64,000 bases of DNA, from assembly GCA_035292585.1 (NCBI GenBank), contig DATDPU010000120.1:45380-109379 (forward strand). Direction: 5' to 3'. Under the pieces are notes generated by a model. That model worked only from the letters and a program-made list of their open reading frames with translations. It was not told the DNA's origin and searched no databases. A program made the translations under genes and the position numbers. Positions 51,679-59,829 of the stretch are shown piece by piece (positions within the stretch are counted from its first letter, which is position 1; every line of letters begins with the position of its first letter). This DNA is from DASSFZ01 sp035292585. GTDB taxonomy: Bacteria; Chloroflexota; Anaerolineae; Fen-1058.

Positions 51679-51682
51679 CCGC
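51604..51682. repeat. short repeats at the permease start
   Basis: On the minus strand ATGAAG(G)-type units are followed by three heptamers (ATCAAAA, ATCAGAA, ATCCGCA). They encode the Lys/Glu/Asp-rich N-terminus of the second permease. Confidence 0.55.
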
Positions 51683-52472
51683 CTTGTATCGTCAGCTTCC
51701 TCCGCCCCGCTTCGGCCAGTAGCCGTCCCAGCCCCATCAACACGATCGCCCATACCGCCTGCACGGCGATCAGCCCAAGGGCGGCCGCGCCCTGCGCCTG
51801 ACCGAGATAGATGGCGACGGGCGTCTCGATCAAACTGGGGAACGGCGTGGCGTAGCAGATCGTTTGCAGCCAGCCCGGCATAAATGCGATCGGGACGAGA
51901 AACCCGGACGGAAACAGCGACATGAAGAAGGCCATGCGGGCGAGGCCGAGGGCATCGGTCACCCAAAAGGCCGACGTGCTGACCACGAAGCGCCAACCGA
52001 AGCTGACCAGCAGCACGAGACAGGTGCTCAGCAGCGTGAGCAGCCACTGTTCAAGTGTAGCCGGAAACGAAATCCCGAAGAGCAGCGCGTAGGCGATCAG
52101 CATCGTCACGCCGCGCGTCAGGAATTGATACAGCCCCCGCCCGATATCCTGCGCCAACCAGAAGCCGTAATAATCGAACGGCTTGGAGAGGTCCGCGGCG
52201 ACCTCGCCGCTCTTGATGCTGCGCACCATCTCGAACCAGCCCCACAAGGCCGTCACGCCGATCAGGGCCTGCGTGATCCCCGTGTAGGTGATCGCGTCGT
52301 GGAGCGAATAGCCGGCCACGGTCTGGCGCGCGCCGAACACGGCGATCATCACGGCGGCCCGCAACGCGCCGAAGAACAGGTTGGTGGCGAACCCGGCCAG
52401 CGTCGCGCTGCGATAGGCCACCTGGCGCTGAAACGATTTCTTGGCGAGTTCGACGTAGAGGCGCATGGACAC
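51675..52472 (-). CDS. ABC-2 type exporter permease (first permease)
   Basis: 265 residues, six membrane helices. It begins MRLYVELAKKSFQRQVAYRSATLAG, followed by NLFFGALRAAVMIAVFG, and ends GLGRLLAEAGRRKLTIQGG, the pattern of COG4587 permeases. It forms the membrane channel together with the second permease, whose gene it overlaps by four bases; the ATPase is encoded at 48239-49231. The start is either 52472 or the next ATG two codons in. Confidence 0.88.
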   Translation of the reverse strand: MSMRLYVELAKKSFQRQVAYRSATLAGFATNLFFGALRAAVMIAVFGARQTVAGYSLHDAITYTGITQALIGVTALWGWFEMVRSIKSGEVAADLSKPFDYYGFWLAQDIGRGLYQFLTRGVTMLIAYALLFGISFPATLEQWLLTLLSTCLVLLVSFGWRFVVSTSAFWVTDALGLARMAFFMSLFPSGFLVPIAFMPGWLQTICYATPFPSLIETPVAIYLGQAQGAAALGLIAVQAVWAIVLMGLGRLLAEAGRRKLTIQGG

Positions 52473-52571
52473 AACGCGGCGTGAGCGGTGCGGGACGCGG
52501 TGTATGGCAAATCAACCGAAACAGGCGTGTAAGGAATACCACGCCTGTTGGAGACTGTCAATCTAGTTTGG

Positions 52572-52588
52572 ACCGCAGTTGCACTGCG
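52572..52588. terminator. small hairpin CCGCAG/CTGCGG
   Basis: A 6-bp stem with loop TTGCA lies beyond the stop of the DNRLRE gene on the minus strand. The motif GTTGCACTGCGG also recurs near 14466 and 19667. Confidence 0.4.
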
Positions 52589-52601
52589 GGCGAACGGGCT
52601 G

Positions 52602-54290
52602 TCAATACCTGAAAACGACGGGGATGTAAATCCGATGCTGAGGCGTCGGTGTATTCGTCGGCGCATAGACCGGGGTGTGAGTGCGCGTCGGTGTACGAGT
52701 TAGCGTCGGTGTTCTGGTCGGCGTGGGGGTATGAGTCAACGTCGGCGCTCCAGTGGGTGTGGGCGTATGAGTCGACGTCGGGCTATCCGTCGGTGTTTCA
52801 GTCGGCGTCGGCGTCTCGGTTGGCGTCGGCGTATGTGTCTCGGTCAGCGACGGCGTATGCGTCTCGGTCGGGGTCGACGTTTCAGTTGGCGTCGGCGTCG
52901 GTATAGGTGTCTCGGTTGGCGTCGGCGTATACGTCTCGGTCGGTGTGGGTGTTTCCGTTGCCGTCGGCGTATACGTCTCGGTCGGTGTGGGTGTTTCAGT
53001 TGGCGTCGGCGTATACGTCTCGGTCGGTGTGGGCGTCTCGGTTGGCGTCGGCGTATGCGTCTCGGTCGGTGTGGGCGTCTCGGTTGGCGTCGGCGTATAT
53101 GTCTCGGTCGGCGTCGGTGTATGTGTCTCGGTCGGCGTCGGCGTATACGTCTCGGTCGGCGTCGGCGTCTCGGTTGCCGTCGGCGTATGAGTCTCTGTCG
53201 GCGTCGGTGTCTCGGTTGGCGTCGGCGTATACGTCTCGGTCGGGGTCGATGTTTCAGTTGCCGTCGGCGTATACGTCTCGGTCGGGGTCGACGTTTCAGT
53301 TGGCGTCGGAGTATGAGTCTCGGTCGGCGTCGGCGTCTCGGTTGGCGTCGGCGTATACGTCTCGGTCGGAGTCGCGGTATCAGTCGGGGTGGGAGTATAC
53401 GTTTCAGTCGGCGTTGCCGTTTCGGTAGGCGTTGGAGTGTGCGTCTCTGTCGGTGTAGGTGTCTCCGTTGGGGTTTCAGTCGGCGTATTCGTCTCCGTAG
53501 GTGTAGCGGTTTCGGTCGGAGTCGGGGTGTAAGTCTCTGTAGGTGTCGATGTCTCTGTCGGTGTGGGTGTCTCGGTTGCCGTCGGCGTATGCGTCTCGGT
53601 TGCCGTCGGCGTATATGTCTCGGTCGGCGTAGGCGTCTCGGTTGGCGTTGCCGTAGGCGGGGGATCGTAGCTCACTTGCAAGTAGGGTTCAAAGCCGCAG
53701 CCGCATTCCGTACTATAGAACTGCTTGAGCTCGGACCAGTTAACCGATGGCGTAGTGAGAATGAAGCCATAGTTGGGCACGGTCCCGTTGAACCAATTCT
53801 GCGCCGCGCTGGTGACATCCCAGGCAACCCAACCGTAGTTGTTCGTGACCGTTCGGCTGCTGACGAGCGCGGCATTGTAGTCGCCGCCAGTGTTGATCCA
53901 GTTAGCGCCGCTCACGCGCTGCTGCCAGGTGACCTGCGGTTCATTCCAGTCGGCGTTGACGACATGCGTCTCGATCGACATGGCGCTGTTAGAAGTTGCA
54001 GCGAAGAAGTAGAGCTGAAGCGTAGCCGAATTAATCGTCGAGCCGGGCGGAATACTGGACAGATCGAAAGCGATCAGGCCGCGCCTGAGGCGGTTGCTGC
54101 GCCTTTGAACGTGGAGCGCTGTGGCTGCACCGAAGTTAGATGTATCTGATTGCCTATCGATATAGGCGTCCAGCGTTGGAGACAAGTTGGTTGACGTGCT
54201 TTGAGCGTTGGCGTTGAATACCACCAACACAGCCAGACACATCAGGAGAAGAAGGGGAATCAAGCGTTTGAGATAATATGCCTGCGGCAT
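52602..54290 (-). CDS. secreted DNRLRE-domain protein with long Thr-Pro-Thr-Glu repeat stalk
   Basis: 562 residues. The signal peptide (LIPLLLLMCLAVLVVFNANA) is followed by a DNRLRE/CBM96-type beta-sandwich (about 33-210: SPTLDAYIDRQSDTSNFGAA, RGLIAFDLSSIPPGSTI, WNEPQVTWQQR, GWVAWDVTSAAQNW). Then about 330 residues of TPTPTET(P/H/Y/S) repeats form an extended stalk, and the chain ends HRIYIPVVFRY. The DNRLRE domain may bind carbohydrate. The stalk and the Tyr-Ile-Pro-Val tail suggest cell-surface display. Confidence 0.85.
   Translation of the reverse strand: MPQAYYLKRLIPLLLLMCLAVLVVFNANAQSTSTNLSPTLDAYIDRQSDTSNFGAATALHVQRRSNRLRRGLIAFDLSSIPPGSTINSATLQLYFFAATSNSAMSIETHVVNADWNEPQVTWQQRVSGANWINTGGDYNAALVSSRTVTNNYGWVAWDVTSAAQNWFNGTVPNYGFILTTPSVNWSELKQFYSTECGCGFEPYLQVSYDPPPTATPTETPTPTETYTPTATETHTPTATETPTPTETSTPTETYTPTPTETATPTETNTPTETPTETPTPTETHTPTPTETATPTETYTPTPTDTATPTETYTPTPTETPTPTETHTPTPTETSTPTETYTPTATETSTPTETYTPTPTETPTPTETHTPTATETPTPTETYTPTPTETHTPTPTETYTPTPTETPTPTETHTPTPTETPTPTETYTPTPTETPTPTETYTPTATETPTPTETYTPTPTETPIPTPTPTETSTPTETHTPSLTETHTPTPTETPTPTETPTDSPTSTHTPTPTGAPTLTHTPTPTRTPTLTRTPTRTHTPVYAPTNTPTPQHRIYIPVVFRY
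52650..53660. repeat. minisatellite encoding Thr-Pro-Thr-Glu repeats
   Basis: About 1 kb of imperfect 18-24-base units based on GTCGGCGTCTCGGTTGGC (plus strand) fills the stalk-coding part. Exact runs of identical units suggest recent expansion and likely length variation. Confidence 0.85.
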
Positions 54291-54693
54291 TGTATGACAC
54301 CTCGATCGTGTGCGACATCTTTAAACCCACTCCCAGTTATATTTGAAAGCAGTTTGTTGCTGGTTGAAGCCAAGGGGGACTTAGCGCCGAATGCGGTATA
54401 AGTTTCGTCAAAACCGGTTGAGACGGGTGCTAGCGAGCTTATGCGGCAACCCGTCAACCTGAGCAGGTTGAGCCCAAGCGAGTCCACTTCCAAACGGCAT
54501 CAACTCGATTCAGCCCATGCCGAACGGTAAGGTGCAGGCGCGCAAATTTCGACATAGAAGACCGTAACCGGGATTGCGCTACATGGAGCCGAATTGTGCC
54601 TTGACGCCGAAATGTCCGGGCAAGTTGGAAAAGTTAAAAAGCTGTTATAAGTGGGGGTGGCGAGGGGTGTTTTGTCGGGGAATTTGATCGGCG
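54291..54693. other. 403-base intergenic region without recognised gene
   Basis: GC content is lower than in the neighbours. Short open frames on both strands (for example 54201-54401, 54260-54493) have no support. No strong hairpin or promoter is clear to me. Confidence 0.5.
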
Positions 54694-55158
54694 TTAAAGC
54701 GCTGAGCGCTTGGGGCGCGTTACACCACTGCGCCCGTACACGTGCTCGAAGATCGGCTGCATCACGCCGATGATTTGCGCCAGCCGCGCGGCGACTTGTT
54801 TGAGATAGTCAGCCGTGAACGACTCGCGCGGGATGACTTCGTAGACCTTCGTCCAGCCGCGATCCCACTGCTCCGCTTCGATCGCTGTACCTAGCTCGGC
54901 CTTGATCTCAAACAGGTGTGATTGGAAACCGATCAGCAAGCGCGCGTTCTCGGCCGGGTCGCGGCTCTCGAAGTGCAAGCCCAGCTCGATGCCCCCGCGC
55001 CGCGCGCCCAGGTTCCAGGCCTCGTAATGCAGCAGCGGCTGCGTGTAGTAGAGCTGCACCAGCCAGGAGCGCCGGCTGACTTTGAAGTTCTGCAAAGGCC
55101 GTGGCAGCTGCGCGCGTACCGAATCGGGGAGGGCGCCGAAGAACTCGCTGCTGTTCAT
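54694..55158 (-). CDS. conserved-looking hypothetical protein, 154 residues
   Basis: A soluble protein without signal peptide: NSSEFFGALPDSVRAQLPRPL, a Trp/Tyr-rich segment (SWLVQLYYTQPLLHYEAWNLG), then an acidic helical half (GTAIEAEQWDRGWTKVYEVI, LKQVAARLAQIIGVMQPIFEHV). Codon use matches the neighbours. It lies 20 bases after the FHA gene on the same strand, so the two are probably cotranscribed. I do not recognise the family. Confidence 0.7.
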   Translation of the reverse strand: MNSSEFFGALPDSVRAQLPRPLQNFKVSRRSWLVQLYYTQPLLHYEAWNLGARRGGIELGLHFESRDPAENARLLIGFQSHLFEIKAELGTAIEAEQWDRGWTKVYEVIPRESFTADYLKQVAARLAQIIGVMQPIFEHVYGRSGVTRPKRSAL

Positions 55159-55178
55159 GTCGAATGCGCGCCTGCCCG

Positions 55179-55706
55179 TTAGTTGCCTTCGACCTTCTCC
55201 GTCTCCTTCAGGACCACCAGGAACGTCAGCGACCCGAAGCGGAGTTCATCGCCGTCGTGGAGGACTTCGGGGACAAACGGAACCAGCTTGCGCCGGTTGA
55301 GGTACGTGCCGTTGAGGCTCTCCAGGTCTTCGATCAGGTAGCGATCGTTGATGAATCGGGCGCGGGCATGGCGGCGCGAGACGCCGCGCGTCTGCCCATC
55401 TTCGCTCGTCAAGTCGATATCGACCATCAACCCGGCCAGCCGATCATTTCGCCCGAACAGCACGCTCGACAATTTGCGTGGGACGACGATTTCGCGTTGG
55501 TCGGTCTGGCCCTTGAGGATTAGCGCAGCGCCGATGGGGGCGGTATCGTAAGTGGGCGCGGCGAGGCCCGAGTCGGGCCGGGCCTTTTCGCTCTCGTCGA
55601 GGGGATCGGTGTGGAGGCTGCCGCCGGTGCGCAGGAACGTCCCGCAATTGCTGCACACCAGCTCACCCTCCATCGATTCCTGACCACAGGCGGGGCATTT
55701 GATCAT
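55179..55706 (-). CDS. FHA-domain protein with N-terminal zinc ribbon
   Basis: 175 residues. The N-terminus is a zinc ribbon (IKCPACGQES and LVCSNCG). The C-terminal FHA domain (about 75-170) has the phosphothreonine-binding residues in LFGRND, GVSRRHARARF and LESLNGTYLN. It should bind a Thr-phosphorylated partner; no Ser/Thr kinase is encoded in the window. The ATG at 55706 starts the ribbon; the longer frame upstream is not needed. Confidence 0.9.
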   Translation of the reverse strand: MIKCPACGQESMEGELVCSNCGTFLRTGGSLHTDPLDESEKARPDSGLAAPTYDTAPIGAALILKGQTDQREIVVPRKLSSVLFGRNDRLAGLMVDIDLTSEDGQTRGVSRRHARARFINDRYLIEDLESLNGTYLNRRKLVPFVPEVLHDGDELRFGSLTFLVVLKETEKVEGN

Positions 55707-55771
55707 GGGTCGCTCACTGCAACAAGGATGCATCCATTGTAGTCTACTTTCGCCCGGACGCAACCCCAGAC

Positions 55772-56818
55772 TTATGACACTTCAACCTTCACGACTTCCC
55801 ACTGCTGGCCCGCTTTGGTGTCCTTCACCAGAACACCCAGCGCCGAGAGCTGGTCGCGTAGGGCGTCCGAGCGGGTCCAGTCTTTGTTCGCCCGCGCCCG
55901 GCGGCGCTGGTCGAGCAATTCCGCCGCGCCGTCCGGCAAGGGGATGGAACCGGGCGCTGCGGCTGTCGCTTCGGGTTCAAAATCAGCCGGCGGAACCGCA
56001 GCGTGCAGCGGGCCGAGCAACGCCAGATCGAACGCTTCCCCGCTGGGGATCGTCTCATCCAAATCGGCGTGGCACAAGGTGGCCGTGCCTTTGCCCATCA
56101 CCCGACCCTGCCCCGCGACGAAATCCATGATCACGGCGGTGTGCTCGTCGATGCCGAGGATGTGCGTCTGCGCCGGCAACAACGCGCGCAGCTGCATAAA
56201 GCGCTCCAGCCCCACGAAGCCGTGCGTGGTATCCAGCTCCTCGCCGCCTTCCGCATTGTTCCAGTGTGGGACGATCGCCAGATCAAGCCCGTACCGGCCG
56301 AACAGGTCAAGCCCATCCACCCAATGCGGGTCGGCGCCGACCTTGAACATTTCGTAGACAGGCAGCACCTGCGAACTCACCGCAAACGCGGCGGCGCTGG
56401 CCAGCGAGATGACCGCGCCTTGCAGATGCCGTCGCTCCAAATACCGCAGGGCCAGCGTATCTTTCAAATGACGAACGGCGTAGGTGGGGCTGCCCGGCCC
56501 CAGGAAGAGGTAATTGGCGCTCAGGAGCGGCGCGAGCAGCTCCGGATCGTCCGGGCTGAAGGCGCTGTCTTTGCGCCGCGCCGGGACGATCGACACTTCG
56601 GGCTTGTAGTTTTGTAGGTTGTGCTGGATGAACTCGCCGACCTTGCCCGCGACCAGCGCGGAGTTGGGCTGAAAGCCGGCCGGTGTTTCGACGATCGCCA
56701 CGCGTACCGGCGGGGTGAGTTCGCTGAACATCTGCTCGTGGACCTTGCGTCCGTTTGGCGACGTCTCGCCCGATCCGAACAGAACGACCGCGCCGCCATG
56801 TAGACCCATGTGGCTCAT
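55772..56818 (-). CDS. peptidase S51/cyanophycinase-like protein with cysteinyl-tRNA-synthetase-like tail
   Basis: 348 residues. Residues 1-270 have the class I amidotransferase-like fold of S51 peptidases and cyanophycinases (GGAVVLFGSGETSP, ANYLFLGPGSPTYAVRHL, then the elbow VISLASAAAFA). The elbow replaces the usual GTSAG, so activity is uncertain. Residues about 295-348 closely resemble the C-terminal end of cysteinyl-tRNA synthetase (LDQRRRARANKDWTRSDALR, then LGVLVKDTKAGQQWEV). No synthetase catalytic part is present. The ATG at 56818 has a GGAGGGG site. Confidence 0.8.
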   Translation of the reverse strand: MSHMGLHGGAVVLFGSGETSPNGRKVHEQMFSELTPPVRVAIVETPAGFQPNSALVAGKVGEFIQHNLQNYKPEVSIVPARRKDSAFSPDDPELLAPLLSANYLFLGPGSPTYAVRHLKDTLALRYLERRHLQGAVISLASAAAFAVSSQVLPVYEMFKVGADPHWVDGLDLFGRYGLDLAIVPHWNNAEGGEELDTTHGFVGLERFMQLRALLPAQTHILGIDEHTAVIMDFVAGQGRVMGKGTATLCHADLDETIPSGEAFDLALLGPLHAAVPPADFEPEATAAAPGSIPLPDGAAELLDQRRRARANKDWTRSDALRDQLSALGVLVKDTKAGQQWEVVKVEVS

Positions 56819-56905
56819 AAGCCCCTCCCCTGGGCAGAATTTCGCCACTAATATATCCGAATCGAACCAATCTGTCGTTCAGCTAATGAACAAACTATCC
56901 AACTA

Positions 56906-56946
56906 CCGACTGTTTGTTAGTTGGCTGGTTGGTTCGTTGGTTGCCT
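56906..56946. repeat. GTTG/GGTT-type short repeat at the dihydrouridine synthase 3' end
   Basis: Repeats of TTGGTT/TTGGCTGG encode the last residues (QPTNQPAN) of the minus-strand gene and its stop. A similar repeat encodes QPTIQQTHQP inside the glycosyltransferase gene (16093-16140). Confidence 0.6.
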
Positions 56947-58023
56947 GATCCGATCTCCTCGCGCTTCCCATTCGGCGATCAGCTCGATGAACTGATCCGC
57001 CTCTTCACATGTGACCATGCGCTGGTGGAGATCGGCTGTGCCGTATACGCCCTTCACATACTTCACGACGTGCTTGCGGAACAGCACCAGCCCGCGCTCG
57101 CGCCCATAGAAATCCAGCATCAGCGCCAGGTGACTCCGCACCAGCGCCGTCTGATCGGCCAGGTCCACCTCGCTGCGCTCGCGCCGTTGGAAGATCCACG
57201 GGTTGCCGATCGCCGCTCGCCCAATCATCACTGCGTCGCAGCCGGTATGCTGCCGGATGCGCTCGATATCGGCCACCGAACTCACGTCGCCGTTGCCGAT
57301 GACCGGAATCTTGACGGTCTGCTTCACTTCGGCGATGGCATCCCAATCGGCTTGCCCGCTGTACGCCTGCAGCTTGGTGCGCCCATGCACCGCGATCAAC
57401 GCCGCGCCATTATCTTCCAGAACGCGCGCGACTTCGCGATAATTGCGCGTGTGATCGTCCCACCCGATGCGAATCTTGCCGGTGATCGGCAGCGAGACGG
57501 CGCGCGTGAGCCGCGCGAAGATACGCCCGATCTTGATCGGGTCGCGCAGCAAGCCTGCCCCCGCCCCACGCCCGGCGACGTTGTTCACCGAGCAGCCCAT
57601 GTTCAGATCGAGGATGTCGGGGCCGAGCGGCTCCAACCGGCGCGCGGCCGCTTCGAGGTTGTCTTCGTCGCTGCCGAAGAACTGGAAGACCATCGGGTTT
57701 TCGCTGGGCCGGAACGACAGCATGTGCAGCGTCTTGTCGTTGCCGTGCAGCACCGCTTCGGCCGATACGAACTCGGTGTACGACATGGCCGACCCATACT
57801 CGCGGCAGATCAACCGGAATGGCAGGTCGGAGAAGCCCGCCATCGGCGAGAGGATCAGGTCGCCGTACACCGGCACATCGCGGACATAGAACGATGGCTG
57901 CGGCCGATGATGGATCGGCGCGCCGGCTTCAGCCGGCAACGATCCGGGTGCGTGAGATAGGCCGACTGACCCCACTCCGCTGCGCTGCGGGGGCAGGTGA
58001 GTCGGCGGTCCAACTTCGCTCAT
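56917..58023 (-). CDS. tRNA-dihydrouridine synthase (DusB/NifR3-type)
   Basis: 368 residues. It reduces uridines in tRNA D-loops with FMN and NADPH. Visible are the flavin-binding start LILSPMAGFSDLPFRLICRE, the catalytic Cys in DLNMGCSVNNVAGRGAGAGL, the substrate and FMN residues GKIRIGWDD, VHGRTKLQAYSGQADW, PVIGNGDV and MIGRAAIGNPW. The first 45 or so residues before VRDVPVYGDL are unusual; part of them (PPTHLPPQRSGVGSVGLSH) is encoded by palindromic repeat D. The C-terminus ends in repeat-encoded residues. The start is uncertain (ATG 58023 or GTG 58068). Confidence 0.93.
   Translation of the reverse strand: MSEVGPPTHLPPQRSGVGSVGLSHAPGSLPAEAGAPIHHRPQPSFYVRDVPVYGDLILSPMAGFSDLPFRLICREYGSAMSYTEFVSAEAVLHGNDKTLHMLSFRPSENPMVFQFFGSDEDNLEAAARRLEPLGPDILDLNMGCSVNNVAGRGAGAGLLRDPIKIGRIFARLTRAVSLPITGKIRIGWDDHTRNYREVARVLEDNGAALIAVHGRTKLQAYSGQADWDAIAEVKQTVKIPVIGNGDVSSVADIERIRQHTGCDAVMIGRAAIGNPWIFQRRERSEVDLADQTALVRSHLALMLDFYGRERGLVLFRKHVVKYVKGVYGTADLHQRMVTCEEADQFIELIAEWEARGDRIRQPTNQPAN
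57963..58004. repeat. palindromic repeat D, copy 2 (inside a gene)
   Basis: Matches 14449-14489 but lies within the N-terminal coding part of the dihydrouridine synthase gene and is read through in frame. Confidence 0.7.
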
Positions 58024-58111
58024 CTTAAAAAGATACCTGTGCGCGGCATAAGCTTCCCACTTGTTCACACTTGTTCGGGCAGCAGTTTAACTGCTGCCTG
58101 AGCGGGGCGAG

Positions 58112-59635
58112 CTACTTCAAAACGACACCCGTACGTGGCGCGAGCTTCAACTCGCGCAACGTCCCCTCAACGATCGAATAGCGCGCGTCGCTCCACACAT
58201 CCGCTAACGTCTCGCGGTCGAGATGGAGCGCGTTCAACGGCGCATCGATCGTGCGGGTGGCGCGGGCAGTGTTCAGCGCAATCACCAGCGCCTCGCCGTC
58301 GAGTTGCCGCCCGAAGACATACACATCCTGATCGGCGTATAGCCGATGATACGCGCCGCGCCGCAGCGCCGGCTGGGCTTTGCGCAGCGCGATGCAGCGC
58401 TGGGTGTAAGCCAGCAGATCGTGATCCCACCGCGCCGGGTCCCAGGGAAAAGCGCGCCGGCAGTCCGGATCGTGCTTGCCTTCCATCCCGATTTCGTCGC
58501 CGTAGTAGATGCAGGGTGCGCCAGGGTACGTGAACATGAAGAGCAGCGCCAGCCGCAAAGCCGTCTGGTCGCCGCCCGCGCCGCTGATGAAGCGCGGGGT
58601 ATCGTGGCTGTCGAGCAGGTTGAATTGGGCGTGCGTGATCTGCGGAGGGTACAGGCCCAGAATCCAGTCGATGCGATCGGCGAATTCGCGCGCGTCGAGC
58701 GGGCGCACATCGTGATAGCTGGCCGGTCGCCCGGTCTTATCTAAAGCGAGCCGGTCGCCGGCGAAGAACCCCAGGCTGGCGATGGTGACCAGGTAGTTCA
58801 TCACCGCGTCGAACTGATCGCCTTGCAGCCAGCGCTTCGCTTCGTGCCAAACCTCGCCCACGATGTACGCTTCGGGATTCGCCGCTTTCACGCGGCGGCG
58901 GAATTCTTGCCAGAACGAATCGTCGTCGATCTCGCCGGGTACGTCCAGCCGCCAACCATCGATGCCAAAGTCGATCCAGTGAGTAGCCACACTCCAAATG
59001 AACTCGCGCACGGCCGGCGTTTCGTAGTTCAATTTGGGCAGCGCCGGCAAATCCCACCAGGCGCGGTAACCGATCGACTCAAAACTACCCTGGCCGCGTT
59101 GGAGCGCCGCCAGCGATTCGGGATCGGGGTAAGCGCCGAAGTGACGCGCGCCGCTCAGGCGCTCCGGGTGAAAGTAGAACCAATCGGCGTAAGGTGAAGC
59201 CGCGCCGTTTTCCAGCACGTGGTGGAACTGCCAGAAGCCGCGACTGGCATGATTGAATACGCCGTCGGGGATGATGCGCATACCGCGCGCGTGCGCGGCG
59301 TCGATCAGTTCTCGGAAAGCCGCGTTGCCGCCCAGGATCGGATCGACGTGCAGGTAATCGTACGTGTGGTAGCGATGGTTGGCCGCCGAGGTGAAAATCG
59401 GCGTGAAGTAGATCGCCGTGATCCCCAGGTCTTGGAGATAATCCAGATGCTCCGACACGCCATACAAGTCACCGCCTTTGAAGCCGTAAGGGGTGGGCGG
59501 GCTATCCCACGGCTCGAAGCGCAGGCTATGCAGCGCGCGCGGGCTGTTGGCAAATCGGTCGGGGAAAATCTGGTAGAACACCGCGTCTTTGACCCATTCG
59601 GGTGTGACGCCGGTTGCGTTCGCTTGAGCGGACAT
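58112..59635 (-). CDS. glycoside hydrolase family 13 (neopullulanase/cyclomaltodextrinase-like)
   Basis: 507 residues. A retaining alpha-glucan hydrolase. The catalytic residues are Asp231 (GWRLDVPGE), Glu261 (VGEVWHEA) and Asp345 (LLDSHDTPRF). The usual GH13 signposts are VFYQIFPDRFANS, GDLYGVSEHLDYLQDLG, DGVFNHA and YYGDEIGM. It has no signal peptide, so it probably acts on imported maltodextrins or internal glycogen. The N-terminal starch-binding domain of many neopullulanases is missing. It lies next to no other sugar gene. Confidence 0.93.
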   Translation of the reverse strand: MSAQANATGVTPEWVKDAVFYQIFPDRFANSPRALHSLRFEPWDSPPTPYGFKGGDLYGVSEHLDYLQDLGITAIYFTPIFTSAANHRYHTYDYLHVDPILGGNAAFRELIDAAHARGMRIIPDGVFNHASRGFWQFHHVLENGAASPYADWFYFHPERLSGARHFGAYPDPESLAALQRGQGSFESIGYRAWWDLPALPKLNYETPAVREFIWSVATHWIDFGIDGWRLDVPGEIDDDSFWQEFRRRVKAANPEAYIVGEVWHEAKRWLQGDQFDAVMNYLVTIASLGFFAGDRLALDKTGRPASYHDVRPLDAREFADRIDWILGLYPPQITHAQFNLLDSHDTPRFISGAGGDQTALRLALLFMFTYPGAPCIYYGDEIGMEGKHDPDCRRAFPWDPARWDHDLLAYTQRCIALRKAQPALRRGAYHRLYADQDVYVFGRQLDGEALVIALNTARATRTIDAPLNALHLDRETLADVWSDARYSIVEGTLRELKLAPRTGVVLK

Positions 59636-59777
59636 GAACGATCCTTCATCCGGTAAATGCGGACAGCCGTGCCACGCCTGTCCGAACGTCTGAGAACGTC
59701 TGAATAATCTCCAGTATCAGTGCGCCAGCTCAGTCCAAACGGGGAGATTATAACACGCGCGGAGCAGGCTGGAGCGG

Positions 59778-59803
59778 AGATTCCTCGCTTCGCTCGGAAT
59801 GAC
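59778..59803. repeat. GATTCCTCGCTTCGCTCGGAATGAC-type palindrome
   Basis: An imperfect inverted repeat (ATTCC/GGAAT with inner GCTTCGCTC) in the short gap between the pentapeptide and GH13 genes; this sequence class is dispersed in many bacterial genomes. Confidence 0.5.
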
Positions 59804-59829
59804 AGTAGTCAAACTGAGAATCGCTGAGG

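Noticed and set aside
52731..54149. A 472-residue Arg-rich plus-strand frame over the DNRLRE gene.
   Set aside because: It is the complement of the Thr-Pro minisatellite and gives low-complexity Arg/Gly sequence without any domain.
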